DNA of 21,179 nt from CAYVBW01 sp964449995 (GTDB taxonomy: Bacteria > Patescibacteriota > Microgenomatia > UBA1400 > PJMF01): assembly GCA_964449995.1 (NCBI GenBank), contig CAYVBW010000016.1, forward strand, positions 1 through 21,179. Direction: 5' to 3'. Every line of letters begins with the position of its first letter. Position 1 is the first letter of the stretch. The notes under the pieces are model-generated. The model saw nothing but the letters and a program-made list of their open reading frames with translations. It had not been told where the DNA came from and made no database searches. The position numbers and the translations under genes were made by a program. Of this stretch, positions 1 to 6,560 are shown piece after piece.

Positions 1-50
1 TACCAAATACCAAATACCACATACCAAATACCAAATACCACATACCACAA
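1..50 (+). repeat. Heptamer repeat R1, upstream of topA
   Basis: An array of TACCAAA-type heptamers with occasional TACCACA units ends 6 nt before the topA start codon. The + strand carries no G, so the RNA should be unstructured. The left end is cut by the window edge, so the CACCGGGCC lead-in seen in other copies cannot be checked here. Confidence 0.9.
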
Positions 51-56
51 CCCCCT

Positions 57-2222
57 ATGAACCTCGTCATCGTCGAATCGCCTACCAAAGCCAGAAAACT
101 CGCTACCTACCTCGGGAAGGAGTTTAAAATTGAAGCCTCTGTTGGTCATGTCCGGGATTTGCCCAAAAGCAAACTGGGTGTGGATCTTGAAAATGACTTT
201 GAGCCTACCTATGAAGTTCCGCACGGTAAGGGAACAGTGGTTAAAAAACTGCAAAAACTGGCTAAAGACGCTGATGCTATTTATTTAGCTATGGACCCAG
301 ACCGTGAGGGTGAGGCCATTGCCTGGCATGTTAAACATCTGCTGGAAGAAGCTGGATTAACTGATCAAGAGATTTATCAACGTAGTGTCTTTTTTGAAAT
401 TACTAAAAAAGCTGTCTTAGCTGCTGTTGAAAAGCCAGGCAAGGTTAATCAGGATTTAGTTGATGCTCAGCAGGCCCGTCGAGTTTTGGATCGGTTGGTG
501 GGATACAAACTTTCTCCAGTTTTGTGGAGAAAGGTTCGCCGAGGTTTGTCTGCTGGTCGTGTGCAGTCTGTGGCTTTGCGGTTAATTGTAGAGCGGGAGC
601 GCGAACGCGAGGAATTTAAACCTGATGAGTATTGGGAAATCGACGTCGCCCTAGATAGTTCTGAAAACATACCAAATACTAAATACCAAAAACCAATATT
701 CACAGATGGCAAACCAGCTGACGATCTTCCCTTGGAAATACTCATCTCCAGCCTCAAGCAAATCAACAATAAAAAACAAGAAATCAGCAGCGAAGATCAG
801 GCCAAGCCTGTCATTGCCGATCTTAAAAAGGCTGACTACGCAGTAACTGATGTCGAGCGCAAAGAACGCCGTCAGTCTAGTTATCCTCCTTTTACCACCT
901 CAACTCTTCAGCAAGCTGGGGCTTATGTTTTAGGATTTTCAGCCAAACAAACTATGTCGCTGGCCCAGCAACTTTATGAAGAAGGTCTGATCACTTACCA
1001 TCGAACAGATGCCATGAATTTAAGTGCCAGTTCAATTAAGATGGCTAGGTCTCATATTCAGGATAGTTTTGGTAAGAAATATCTACCTGAAAAACCTCGC
1101 TTATTTAAAGGCAAGTCTAAAAATGCGCAGGAGGCGCATGAGGCGATTCGTGTCACCGATGTTGGTATTACCCAAAAAATGGTGCCTTCACAGGGGGCTA
1201 AGCTGTCAGATCGACATGCTAAACTTTATGACTTGATCTGGCGCAGGTTTATTGCCAGTCAAATGACGCCGGCTGTTTATGATCAAACTAGCATAATTAT
1301 TGAAGCGGTTAATTCTGCTAACAAAGACACCAAATATGAGCTGCGCTGCAGTGGCTCGATTATGAAGTTTCCCGGTTGGAGAAAGCTTTTTCCTGCTGGC
1401 CAGGATACTCAGCTGCCTGAAGTTGAGCCGGGTCAAAAGCTAGGGTTTTTGGACATCAATCCTCAACAAAAATTTACTCAGCCGCCTCCAAGATACAATG
1501 ATGCCTCTTTAGTTAAAGAGTTAGAAAAACGAGGCATTGGCCGACCCAGTACTTATGCCAGCATTATTTCAGTTATTCAGGATCGGGCTTATGTGGAGCG
1601 TGAGGATAAAGCTTTTTGTCCGACTGCTATTGGCTACACAGTTAGTGATTTTTTGCTAGAGCATTTTCCCAATGTCATGGATTATGATTTTACTGCAGAG
1701 ATGGAAGAAGATCTGGACCGAATTTCAAGAGGTGAGAAGGAATGGAAAAAGGTTATTGGCACATTTTGGCAGCCTTTGGAAAATAAAATTGACGATGTTG
1801 TTGAGAACGCAGAGCGGGCCCAGATTCCAGTAGAAAAAACCGGTGAAAAATGTCCAACTTGTGGTGATAAGGAGGGTGGAGAAGTGGTGTTACGTACTGG
1901 TAAATATGGCAAGTTTAAGAGCTGTAGCCGTTATCCAGATTGTGATTATACAGAGGATTACACTGAGACTTTGGATGACAGGCCCTGTCCACTTTGTGCT
2001 GAGGGAGAAATTGTGATCAAAAATACCCGTTGGGGAAAAAAGTTTTATGGCTGTAGCCGTTATCCTGAGTGTGATTGGGCTAGCTGGAAAAAACCAGAGC
2101 CAGGTTTGAAAGTTACCCAAGAGGAATGGAAAGAAATTCAAGCTAAAAAAGCAGAGTGGAAAAAGAAAAGGAGCAAGGGTAAGAAAAAAGGTGGGAAAAA
2201 AGCCAAAAAAGCCAAGAAATAG
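57..2222 (+). CDS. topA: DNA topoisomerase I
   Basis: Type IA topoisomerase that relaxes negative supercoils by transient single-strand cleavage. The Toprim domain is at the N-terminus, with E7 in VESPTK and the acidic triad D80/D82/E84 in MDPDREGE. The catalytic tyrosine is Y314 in GLITYHRTD, and the RGIGRPSTYA motif lies near residues 492-501. Two C-terminal four-cysteine zinc ribbons follow (C599/C602/C623/C629 and C644/C647/C666/C672), then a Lys-rich tail of about 40 residues. At 721 aa it is a normal length for the family. The ATG at 57 is chosen because MNLVIVESPTK is the canonical N-terminus; it has no Shine-Dalgarno because repeat R1 occupies the leader. Residues 204-214 (NIPNTKYQKPI) are encoded by a copy of the dispersed heptamer repeat, an in-frame insertion in a variable loop between core motifs. 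Confidence 0.97.
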   Translation: MNLVIVESPTKARKLATYLGKEFKIEASVGHVRDLPKSKLGVDLENDFEPTYEVPHGKGTVVKKLQKLAKDADAIYLAMDPDREGEAIAWHVKHLLEEAGLTDQEIYQRSVFFEITKKAVLAAVEKPGKVNQDLVDAQQARRVLDRLVGYKLSPVLWRKVRRGLSAGRVQSVALRLIVEREREREEFKPDEYWEIDVALDSSENIPNTKYQKPIFTDGKPADDLPLEILISSLKQINNKKQEISSEDQAKPVIADLKKADYAVTDVERKERRQSSYPPFTTSTLQQAGAYVLGFSAKQTMSLAQQLYEEGLITYHRTDAMNLSASSIKMARSHIQDSFGKKYLPEKPRLFKGKSKNAQEAHEAIRVTDVGITQKMVPSQGAKLSDRHAKLYDLIWRRFIASQMTPAVYDQTSIIIEAVNSANKDTKYELRCSGSIMKFPGWRKLFPAGQDTQLPEVEPGQKLGFLDINPQQKFTQPPPRYNDASLVKELEKRGIGRPSTYASIISVIQDRAYVEREDKAFCPTAIGYTVSDFLLEHFPNVMDYDFTAEMEEDLDRISRGEKEWKKVIGTFWQPLENKIDDVVENAERAQIPVEKTGEKCPTCGDKEGGEVVLRTGKYGKFKSCSRYPDCDYTEDYTETLDDRPCPLCAEGEIVIKNTRWGKKFYGCSRYPECDWASWKKPEPGLKVTQEEWKEIQAKKAEWKKKRSKGKKKGGKKAKKAKK
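669..698 (+). repeat. Heptamer repeat R2, in frame inside topA
   Basis: The same ACCAAATACTAAATACC pattern as the intergenic copies, here inside the topA reading frame and translated as NIPNTKYQKPI. It lies on the same strand as every other copy and does not interrupt the frame. Confidence 0.85.
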
Positions 2223-2233
2223 TATTGGCTATC

Positions 2234-2280
2234 GCCACCGGGCCGTACCAAATACTAAATACCAAATACCACGATACCGA
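2234..2280 (+). repeat. Heptamer repeat R3, between topA and nadD
   Basis: Lead-in GCCACCGGGCC is followed by TACCAAA/TACTAAA heptamers and ends 4 nt before the nadD ATG. It fills most of the short topA-nadD gap and is readable in frame with nadD, which falsely extends the ORF upstream to 2225. Confidence 0.9.
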
Positions 2281-2284
2281 TAGC

Positions 2285-2863
2285 ATGACCATCGCAATCT
2301 TTGGTGGGGCTTTTGATCCACCTCACCTGGGCCATCTCAAAATTATCAAGAGCCTGCTGGATCAGGAGATCGCTGATGAGGTGTGGTTAGTGCCAACCGG
2401 AGTTCATGACTTTGATAAACAAATGGCACTTTCAGAACATCGGCTGCAGATGCTAGAGTTATTACTGGATAATTTAGAAACATCTTTAAAAAATTCAGTT
2501 AAAATTAATAAATTTGAGCTAAACTCAACAGAAGTCAATCAAACTTATGATACGCTGCAGGAACTTGCTGCTCAGAATCCAGAAGAAAAACTGTCTTGGA
2601 TAATGGGAGCTGATAACCTGGCTAAGTTTCATTTGTGGGATAATTATCAACAGATTTTAAGTAATTATTTGGTTTATATCTATCCTAGACCCGGCTATCT
2701 GATGCAGCCTTTATATACTGGTATGATTCCGATGACTGGAGTAGAGCAGACAAGTATTTCTTCGACTGAAATTAGAGAGTATATTAGTTCAGGAGATAAG
2801 GCAAAATTACAACTACCATTATCAATTTTTGAATATATTAAAAAGCATCAGCTTTATTTTTAA
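2285..2863 (+). CDS. nadD: Nicotinate-mononucleotide adenylyltransferase
   Basis: Transfers AMP from ATP to nicotinate mononucleotide, giving deamido-NAD in NAD biosynthesis or salvage. The N-terminus carries the nucleotidylyltransferase signature GGAFDPPHLGHL with an intact HxGH. The family's C-terminal SSTEIREYI motif is present near residues 160-168, and WIMGADNL is the expected central motif. From the ATG at 2285 the protein is 192 aa, normal for NadD. The frame is open back to 2225, but those codons translate repeat R3 (for example ILNTKYHD) and I treat them as non-genic. There is no Shine-Dalgarno ahead of the ATG. It lies 62 nt behind topA and probably shares its transcript. Confidence 0.93.
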   Translation: MTIAIFGGAFDPPHLGHLKIIKSLLDQEIADEVWLVPTGVHDFDKQMALSEHRLQMLELLLDNLETSLKNSVKINKFELNSTEVNQTYDTLQELAAQNPEEKLSWIMGADNLAKFHLWDNYQQILSNYLVYIYPRPGYLMQPLYTGMIPMTGVEQTSISSTEIREYISSGDKAKLQLPLSIFEYIKKHQLYF

Positions 2864-2880
2864 TTTTTGAAAGGCGACAG

Positions 2881-3180
2881 GTGGCAAAAGCAAAATATAA
2901 ACAGTATTATGAGAAAATGCTTGAAAAAGAGCAGGCATTATTTGATGAGTTTAAGCCGATTCATGACTTGTATAAGGCGGATAGAAATAAATTTCAGAAT
3001 GAATTTAATCAAGTCGGCAGAAAGGTAGTTGAAGCAATTCATGATTGGGAGCGAAAACTGTGTTCAGCAATGGGGCGGACTCAATATGCCAAATATTCAG
3101 AAACTGTCTCAGAAAAGTTTTGGGATTTAATCAGAGAGGATTTTGACCAGATTGACATGGTTGGCGTTAAAATAGAGTAA
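2881..3180 (+). CDS. Small conserved hypothetical protein (CPR type)
   Basis: A 99-aa, highly charged, predicted all-helical protein beginning with GTG and preceded by a partial Shine-Dalgarno (GAAAGG about 7 nt upstream). It has no signal peptide or membrane segment. Aromatic and charged positions are well spread (KYKQYYEKML, HDWERKLCSAM, FWDLIREDF), which argues for a folded cytosolic protein. I recall similar KYKQYY...FW...ID proteins as CPR hypotheticals but cannot give a function. It follows nadD by 17 nt and is probably cotranscribed with it. Confidence 0.75.
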   Translation: MAKAKYKQYYEKMLEKEQALFDEFKPIHDLYKADRNKFQNEFNQVGRKVVEAIHDWERKLCSAMGRTQYAKYSETVSEKFWDLIREDFDQIDMVGVKIE

Positions 3181-3255
3181 ACAAGGGAAATCGGGATTGG
3201 AGTTAGTTGAAATATGGTTAGAATTATAGTATCTTTTAAAAAAGATAATTAGTTT

Positions 3256-3308
3256 CACCACCGGTCCATACCAAATACCAAATACCAAATACCAAATACC
3301 AAATACCA
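3256..3308 (+). repeat. Heptamer repeat R4, upstream of a tiny ORF
   Basis: Lead-in CACCACCGGTCCA is followed by about six near-perfect TACCAAA units, ending 2 nt before an ATG at 3311. This is one of the most regular arrays in the window. Its reverse complement is an open frame reading WYLVFGI repeatedly. Confidence 0.92.
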
Positions 3309-3310
3309 CC

Positions 3311-3424
3311 ATGCCCCAACACACCACAAAACCCCAAACCACGGCAGACGGCTATTATTCAGAGGATGATCTAGGTTTTGACAGTGACGAGCTTGATTTA
3401 AGCTTCCTAGATGAAGAAGAATAG
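3311..3424 (+). CDS. Tiny acidic ORF (37 aa), hypothetical
   Basis: An ATG directly after repeat R4 opens a 37-codon frame ending in TAG: a polar start (MPQHTTKPQTT), then a strongly acidic amphipathic tail (YYSEDDLGFDSDELDLSF) ending in EEE. The bias to D, E, L and F in a regular pattern looks like a selected short acidic peptide rather than random sequence. It also follows the same repeat-ATG arrangement as topA, nadD, recR, tmk and the DUF134 gene. There is no recognised family and no Shine-Dalgarno. It could be a small regulatory or adaptor protein, or a remnant. Confidence 0.45.
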   Translation: MPQHTTKPQTTADGYYSEDDLGFDSDELDLSFLDEEE

Positions 3425-3488
3425 AATTTTGGAACCAGAATCTATCCTGCTCTTGTATTTTGTATGTTTTAACCCGCCGGTCGGTTTT

Positions 3489-3540
3489 ACCACCGGGCCA
3501 TACTAAATACCAGATACCAAATACCACAGTACCAGATACT
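3489..3540 (+). repeat. Heptamer repeat R5, upstream of the glycosyltransferase
   Basis: Lead-in ACCACCGGGCCA is followed by TACTAAA, TACCAGA and TACCAAA variants, abutting the ATG at 3541 directly. The repeat is readable in frame with the glycosyltransferase, so ORF callers extend the gene to 3460. Confidence 0.9.
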
Positions 3541-4776
3541 ATGGAGATCATGAAACTTGCTCTGGTTGTTCCCCATATTTTTATGCATCAGGAGATATTG
3601 CCTGAAGTTATTTTTTCCCCTGGAGAATTGGCTTTAAGTTTAGCTCATGGCTTAGTTAATCAGGGTCACGAGGTTACAATTTTTACTCCTGGCCCAATTA
3701 ATAAATTTATTGTTGATAATAAACTCAAAAATCAGACGGCAGATCTAACCTTATTTAAAGAAGAGTTGTCACAGCGAGGCGATTCTTATATTGAGTTATT
3801 AAAAAAACACCCTCTAACCTTTATTACTTTGGCTAGGCAAGTCCAAGCTGAGATAACAGCTCAGGCTTATCAACTGGCAAATCAAGATGAATTTGATTTA
3901 GTTCATGTTTGGTGTAATGAAGAGGAGCTGGCTTTAGTTAATGAACAGCTCTGCCAAAAGCCGGTAGTTTTTAATCACCATGAGCCGTTTAATTTTCTAA
4001 CACGCTATCGATCGATTTTTCCTAAATATCCTCATTTAAACTGGATTTCATTATCACTGGCGCAAAGAGAAACTTTTAATAGAGTTTCACTTGAGAATGT
4101 TAATTGGGTGGGCAATGTTTATCATGGCATAAATTTAGATAGATTTAAGTTTAATCAACAGCCTGAAGACTATTTGGTTTATATGGGTCGGATTATTCAG
4201 CCAAAAGGCGTTCATTATGCAATTGCTTGTGCTAAGGAGTTGGGAACCAAACTTAAAATTGCAGGTAAACATTATGCTGGCCACAGTAAGGATGAATATT
4301 GGCAAAAATTTATAGAGCCTGAAATTGATGGAGAGTTTATAGAGTATGTAGGTTTTATTAAAACTGATGAAGAAAAACAGGAACTATTAGGAAACGCCAC
4401 TACCTTATTAATGCCATCAATTTGGCAGGAGCCATTTGGCATGGTAGTTTTGGAAGCTATGGCTTGTGGAACCCCGGTGGTTGGGTTCAACCAGGGTGGA
4501 GTTTCTGAAATCGTAAAGGTGGGGCAGAGTGGTTGGTTGGCTGATTATATGCCTGAGAAAAAAATTAATAAAAATGGAAAAAAGGTTGACCAGAGTTGGG
4601 CTCAATTAAAATTAGATCAAAATTTTCAGGAAAATGTCAGTCGGTTAGTTGATAATGTTAAAAAAATTAAAACTATAGATCGAACTAACTGCAGAAAGTA
4701 TCTTGAAGATAATTTTTCATTAGAAAAAATGTACCAAGGGTATGAGGAGGTTTATCAAAAGCTGAAAACTACATAG
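3541..4776 (+). CDS. Glycosyltransferase family 4
   Basis: A 411-aa GT-B fold retaining glycosyltransferase of the GT4 class. The N-terminal domain starts LALVVPHIF and contains the glycine-rich entry loop area EVIFSPGELALSLAHGL. The C-terminal nucleotide-sugar domain has GRIIQPKGVHYAI and the E-x7-E motif in EPFGMVVLEAMACGTPVVG. No signal peptide is seen, as expected for a cytosolic or membrane-peripheral enzyme. Donor and acceptor cannot be read from sequence; cell-surface glycan or glycolipid synthesis is the usual role. Starts at 3541 and 3550 are both plausible; the second gives MKLALVV, typical of the family. The frame upstream of 3541 is repeat-derived. It converges with thyA. Confidence 0.88.
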   Translation: MEIMKLALVVPHIFMHQEILPEVIFSPGELALSLAHGLVNQGHEVTIFTPGPINKFIVDNKLKNQTADLTLFKEELSQRGDSYIELLKKHPLTFITLARQVQAEITAQAYQLANQDEFDLVHVWCNEEELALVNEQLCQKPVVFNHHEPFNFLTRYRSIFPKYPHLNWISLSLAQRETFNRVSLENVNWVGNVYHGINLDRFKFNQQPEDYLVYMGRIIQPKGVHYAIACAKELGTKLKIAGKHYAGHSKDEYWQKFIEPEIDGEFIEYVGFIKTDEEKQELLGNATTLLMPSIWQEPFGMVVLEAMACGTPVVGFNQGGVSEIVKVGQSGWLADYMPEKKINKNGKKVDQSWAQLKLDQNFQENVSRLVDNVKKIKTIDRTNCRKYLEDNFSLEKMYQGYEEVYQKLKTT

Positions 4777-4840
4777 CTCTGTTGGGCATTTTAAAACTAA
4801 CAAGCCTGTTTGAAATTAAAAACTAAACCGGCACAACCCA

Positions 4841-4876
4841 CCACCGGGCTATACCAAATACCAAATACCAGATACC
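4841..4876 (+). repeat. Heptamer repeat R6, abutting the thyA stop codon
   Basis: Lead-in CCACCGGGCT is followed by TACCAAA, TACCAAA and TACCAGA, ending at the base next to the thyA stop codon (4877-4879 on the reverse strand). It lies between two convergent genes, so it is not a 5' leader of either. Its orientation still matches all other copies. Confidence 0.88.
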
Positions 4877-5674
4877 CTAAATCACCACCAGCTCTGCCTT
4901 AATGTGTGGATGGGCTTCATAATTTACTAGCCGGAAATCATCAATCGTATACTGATCAATATCCTTAATTTTTGGATTGATTTTTAACAGCGGTAATCTT
5001 TTTGGCTTTCGTTTTATCTGCTCTTTAGCCTGCTTAATATGATTTTTATATAGATGCAGGTCTCCAATTGTATGCACAAATTCTCTGGCTTCTAAACCAG
5101 TAACTTGAGCCACCATCATTAGTAGCAAAGAATATTGGCTAATATTAAATGGTAAGCCTAAAAAAGCATCAGCACTACGCTGATAAAGTTGCATTCTCAG
5201 CTTTTTTTTGGTGACATTAAATTGAAAAAATGTGTGGCAAGGGGGTAAGCGCATCTCAGAGAGTTGAGCCGGATTCCAAGCTGAAACCAGCATAGCTTTG
5301 GAATCAGGTTGGGTTTTGATTTCTTCAATAACGTTTTTAAGTTGGTCTATGTGGCCACCTTTATAGTCAGGCCATTTGCGCCATTGATAACCATAAACAG
5401 GACCCAATTCGCCTTTTTCATCTGCAAAATCATCCCAATAGTGAATTTTTTTTTCTTGCAAGGCCTTGATATTTGTGTTGCCAGAGATAAACCACAACAG
5501 TTCATTGGCCATAATTTTAAATGGCATTTTTTTGGTAGTTATGATTGGAAAACCGCGTCGTAAATCAAAACGCATTTGATAACCAAAAGTACTTTTAATG
5601 TCATGAATACCTCTGGTTTTTTTGGTTTTTCCATTTTCTAAAACATGGTTGAGAGCGTTGAGATATTGTTGCAT
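4877..5674 (-). CDS. thyA: Thymidylate synthase
   Basis: Converts dUMP to dTMP using methylene-tetrahydrofolate, producing dihydrofolate. The catalytic cysteine is C146 in LPPCHTFFQF. The dUMP-binding stretch RSADAFLGLPFNISQ (R166 to N177) and GDLHLYKNH are intact, as is the N-terminal phosphate-binding TRG. At 265 aa it is the same class as E. coli ThyA, and its C-terminus (HPHIKAELVVI) ends where the family normally ends. The folate-recycling partner would be the DHFR-like gene at 13831, which is needed with ThyA but not with ThyX. The start lies just downstream of a TATACT box, suggesting a leaderless message. Confidence 0.97.
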   Translation of the reverse strand: MQQYLNALNHVLENGKTKKTRGIHDIKSTFGYQMRFDLRRGFPIITTKKMPFKIMANELLWFISGNTNIKALQEKKIHYWDDFADEKGELGPVYGYQWRKWPDYKGGHIDQLKNVIEEIKTQPDSKAMLVSAWNPAQLSEMRLPPCHTFFQFNVTKKKLRMQLYQRSADAFLGLPFNISQYSLLLMMVAQVTGLEAREFVHTIGDLHLYKNHIKQAKEQIKRKPKRLPLLKINPKIKDIDQYTIDDFRLVNYEAHPHIKAELVVI

Positions 5675-5681
5675 GTTTTTT

Positions 5682-5710
5682 AGTATAGCGGGGTTGTGAT
5701 TTTGTATCCA
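5682..5710 (-). promoter_or_regulatory. thyA promoter, probably leaderless
   Basis: On the reverse strand a TATACT box (5687-5682) lies 17 bp from TGGATA (5710-5705), which matches 4 of 6 bases of the -35 consensus. Exactly 7 nt separate the -10 box from the thyA ATG, placing the predicted transcription start at or next to the first codon. Confidence 0.5.
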
Positions 5711-5720
5711 GTGTTTCCCC

Positions 5721-5749
5721 TTGACAAGTATTTATTATGGGTATATATT
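5721..5749 (+). promoter_or_regulatory. Strong sigma-70-type promoter for the DUF5320 gene
   Basis: A perfect TTGACA (5721-5726), 17-bp spacer and TATATT (5744-5749) make this the best promoter in the window. It gives a leader of about 30 nt with a full Shine-Dalgarno before the gene at 5789. Confidence 0.8.
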
Positions 5750-5755
5750 CATAAT
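5734..5755. promoter_or_regulatory. Candidate operator palindrome over the -10 box
   Basis: ATTATG (5734-5739) and CATAAT (5750-5755) form a perfect inverted repeat with a 10-bp spacer, centred on the -10 hexamer. A dimeric repressor binding here would block the promoter. The HTH protein encoded at 6223 is the obvious candidate, but this is inference. Confidence 0.4.
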
Positions 5756-5777
5756 TAGATTATTAATTATTTTAAAA

Positions 5778-5784
5778 AAGGAGG
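5778..5784 (+). promoter_or_regulatory. Strong Shine-Dalgarno site
   Basis: AAGGAGG sits 4 nt before the ATG at 5789. Most other genes here lack any such site; the only comparable one is ahead of the HPF gene with the same spacing. It fixes the start codon. Confidence 0.85.
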
Positions 5785-5788
5785 CAAT

Positions 5789-6076
5789 ATGCCAGGATTA
5801 GATAAAACAGGTCCTAGAGGACAAGGACCAAGAACAGGCAGAGGTTTAGGTATCTGCAGACCAGGAATGGGTTTGGGCGGTTATGGTATGGGAATGGGAA
5901 TGGGTAGAGGATTAGGTATGGGTTTTGGCAGAGGTTGTTTTGGAATGCGTGGATTTTACGCTCCTCGCAACCAAAAAGTAGCTCTGGAGGAAGAGAAGGC
6001 CCTACTGCAAGAGGAAAAAGAGATGATTGATGAGGAATTGTCTGCAATTGATGAAGAGCTTTCTGCCTTAGAATAA
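5789..6076 (+). CDS. DUF5320-type Gly/Met-rich protein with C-terminal coiled coil
   Basis: A 95-aa protein starting MPGLDKTGPRGQGPRTGRG, the hallmark N-terminus of DUF5320. A Gly/Met/Arg-rich, low-complexity middle (about residues 24-56, with GYGMGMGMGRG and cysteines in GLGIC and GRGCFG) is followed by a charged helix (residues 65-95) with heptad-like LEEEKALLQEEKEM, likely a coiled coil. Members of this family usually sit beside DUF134 regulators and NifX/NifB-type iron-molybdenum cofactor proteins, and they are suspected to bind metal or help Fe-S work; the biochemical role is unknown. Here only the DUF134 neighbour is present. Strong promoter and Shine-Dalgarno predict high expression. 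Confidence 0.85.
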   Translation: MPGLDKTGPRGQGPRTGRGLGICRPGMGLGGYGMGMGMGRGLGMGFGRGCFGMRGFYAPRNQKVALEEEKALLQEEKEMIDEELSAIDEELSALE

Positions 6077-6085
6077 GTCTGATCG

Positions 6086-6136
6086 ATAGCACAGAGGGGA
6101 AAATAGGAGTCAACTTCAATTTTCCCGCTGTGCTAT
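6086..6136 (+). terminator. Long hairpin after the DUF5320 gene
   Basis: ATAGCACAG (6086-6094) pairs with CTGTGCTAT (6128-6136), and the inner GGGAAAAT pairs with ATTTTCCC after one mismatch, giving about 17 bp of stem around a 14-nt loop. The following tract (TATTTAAT) is only moderately T-rich, so it may attenuate or stabilise the mRNA 3' end rather than fully terminate before the DUF134 gene. Confidence 0.65.
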
Positions 6137-6162
6137 TATTTAATATGGTCGCCCTTAATTAA

Positions 6163-6220
6163 CCACCGGGCCATACCAAATACCAAATACTAGATACTAA
6201 ATACTGGATACCAAATACCA
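6163..6220 (+). repeat. Heptamer repeat R7, upstream of the DUF134 gene
   Basis: Lead-in CCACCGGGCCA is followed by a mixed array of TACCAAA, TACTAGA, TACTAAA, TACTGGA and TACCAAA, ending 2 nt before the ATG at 6223. The variant units show point decay of an originally uniform array. Confidence 0.92.
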
Positions 6221-6222
6221 CC

Positions 6223-6501
6223 ATGCCACGACCAAGACTCTGCAGAAGAATTAGATTTGACCCCGAAGTAGTGTATTTTAAACCTAGGGGTGTGCCAATG
6301 AGCTACTTAAAAATAGTTGAGTTAACTTTAGAGGAAGTTGAGGCTTTAAGATTAAAAAATATTCAAAATTTGTCTCAAGTTGAGTGTGCCAAAAAAATGC
6401 ATACTTCTCAAAGTACTTTTCAAAGGATTCTTGCCTCTGCTTATCAAAAAATCTCAACAGCCTTAATCGAGGGCAGAGCAATTAAAATTTTAAAGGAATA
6501 A
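6223..6501 (+). CDS. DUF134 / UPF0251 HTH DNA-binding protein
   Basis: A 92-aa protein beginning MPRPRLCRRI, the canonical start of the DUF134 (UPF0251) family. The conserved core VELTLEEVEALRLKN precedes a sigma-70 region 4-like helix-turn-helix (about residues 45-80, SQVECAKKMHTSQSTFQRIL), then GRAIKIL. Family members are predicted DNA-binding regulators linked to DUF5320 and Fe-S or nitrogenase-cofactor-like genes. The preceding DUF5320 gene and the palindrome over its promoter make autoregulation of the pair plausible. The start is set by repeat R7 and by MPRP. There is no Shine-Dalgarno. Confidence 0.88.
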   Translation: MPRPRLCRRIRFDPEVVYFKPRGVPMSYLKIVELTLEEVEALRLKNIQNLSQVECAKKMHTSQSTFQRILASAYQKISTALIEGRAIKILKE

Positions 6502-6520
6502 AAATCAGTTGCTCTTATTC

Positions 6521-6560
6521 CGCCACTCCGCCATACCAAATACCAAATACTAAATACTAC
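6521..6560 (+). repeat. Heptamer repeat R8, overlapping the deaminase stop codon
   Basis: A diverged lead-in (CGCCACTCCGCCA) is followed by TACCAAA, TACCAAA, TACTAAA and TACTA. It lies between the 3' ends of the DUF134 and deaminase genes, and the TAG stop codon of the reverse-strand deaminase is inside the repeat. Confidence 0.88.

Noticed and set aside
1..50. CRISPR array or origin iterons
   Set aside because: The units are contiguous 7-mers with no spacers, no cas genes are present, and the arrays are scattered at many junctions; no dnaA, DnaA boxes or rep gene accompany them.
3255..3551. Reverse-strand ORF encoding WYLVFGI repeats
   Set aside because: It is the reverse translation of the heptamer array and overlaps the tiny acidic ORF and the repeat R4-R5 region; composition is set by the repeat, not by protein selection.
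5814..6119. Reverse-strand ORF opposite the DUF5320 gene
   Set aside because: It is a shadow of the Gly/Met-rich gene; the + strand has the Shine-Dalgarno, promoter and family N-terminus.
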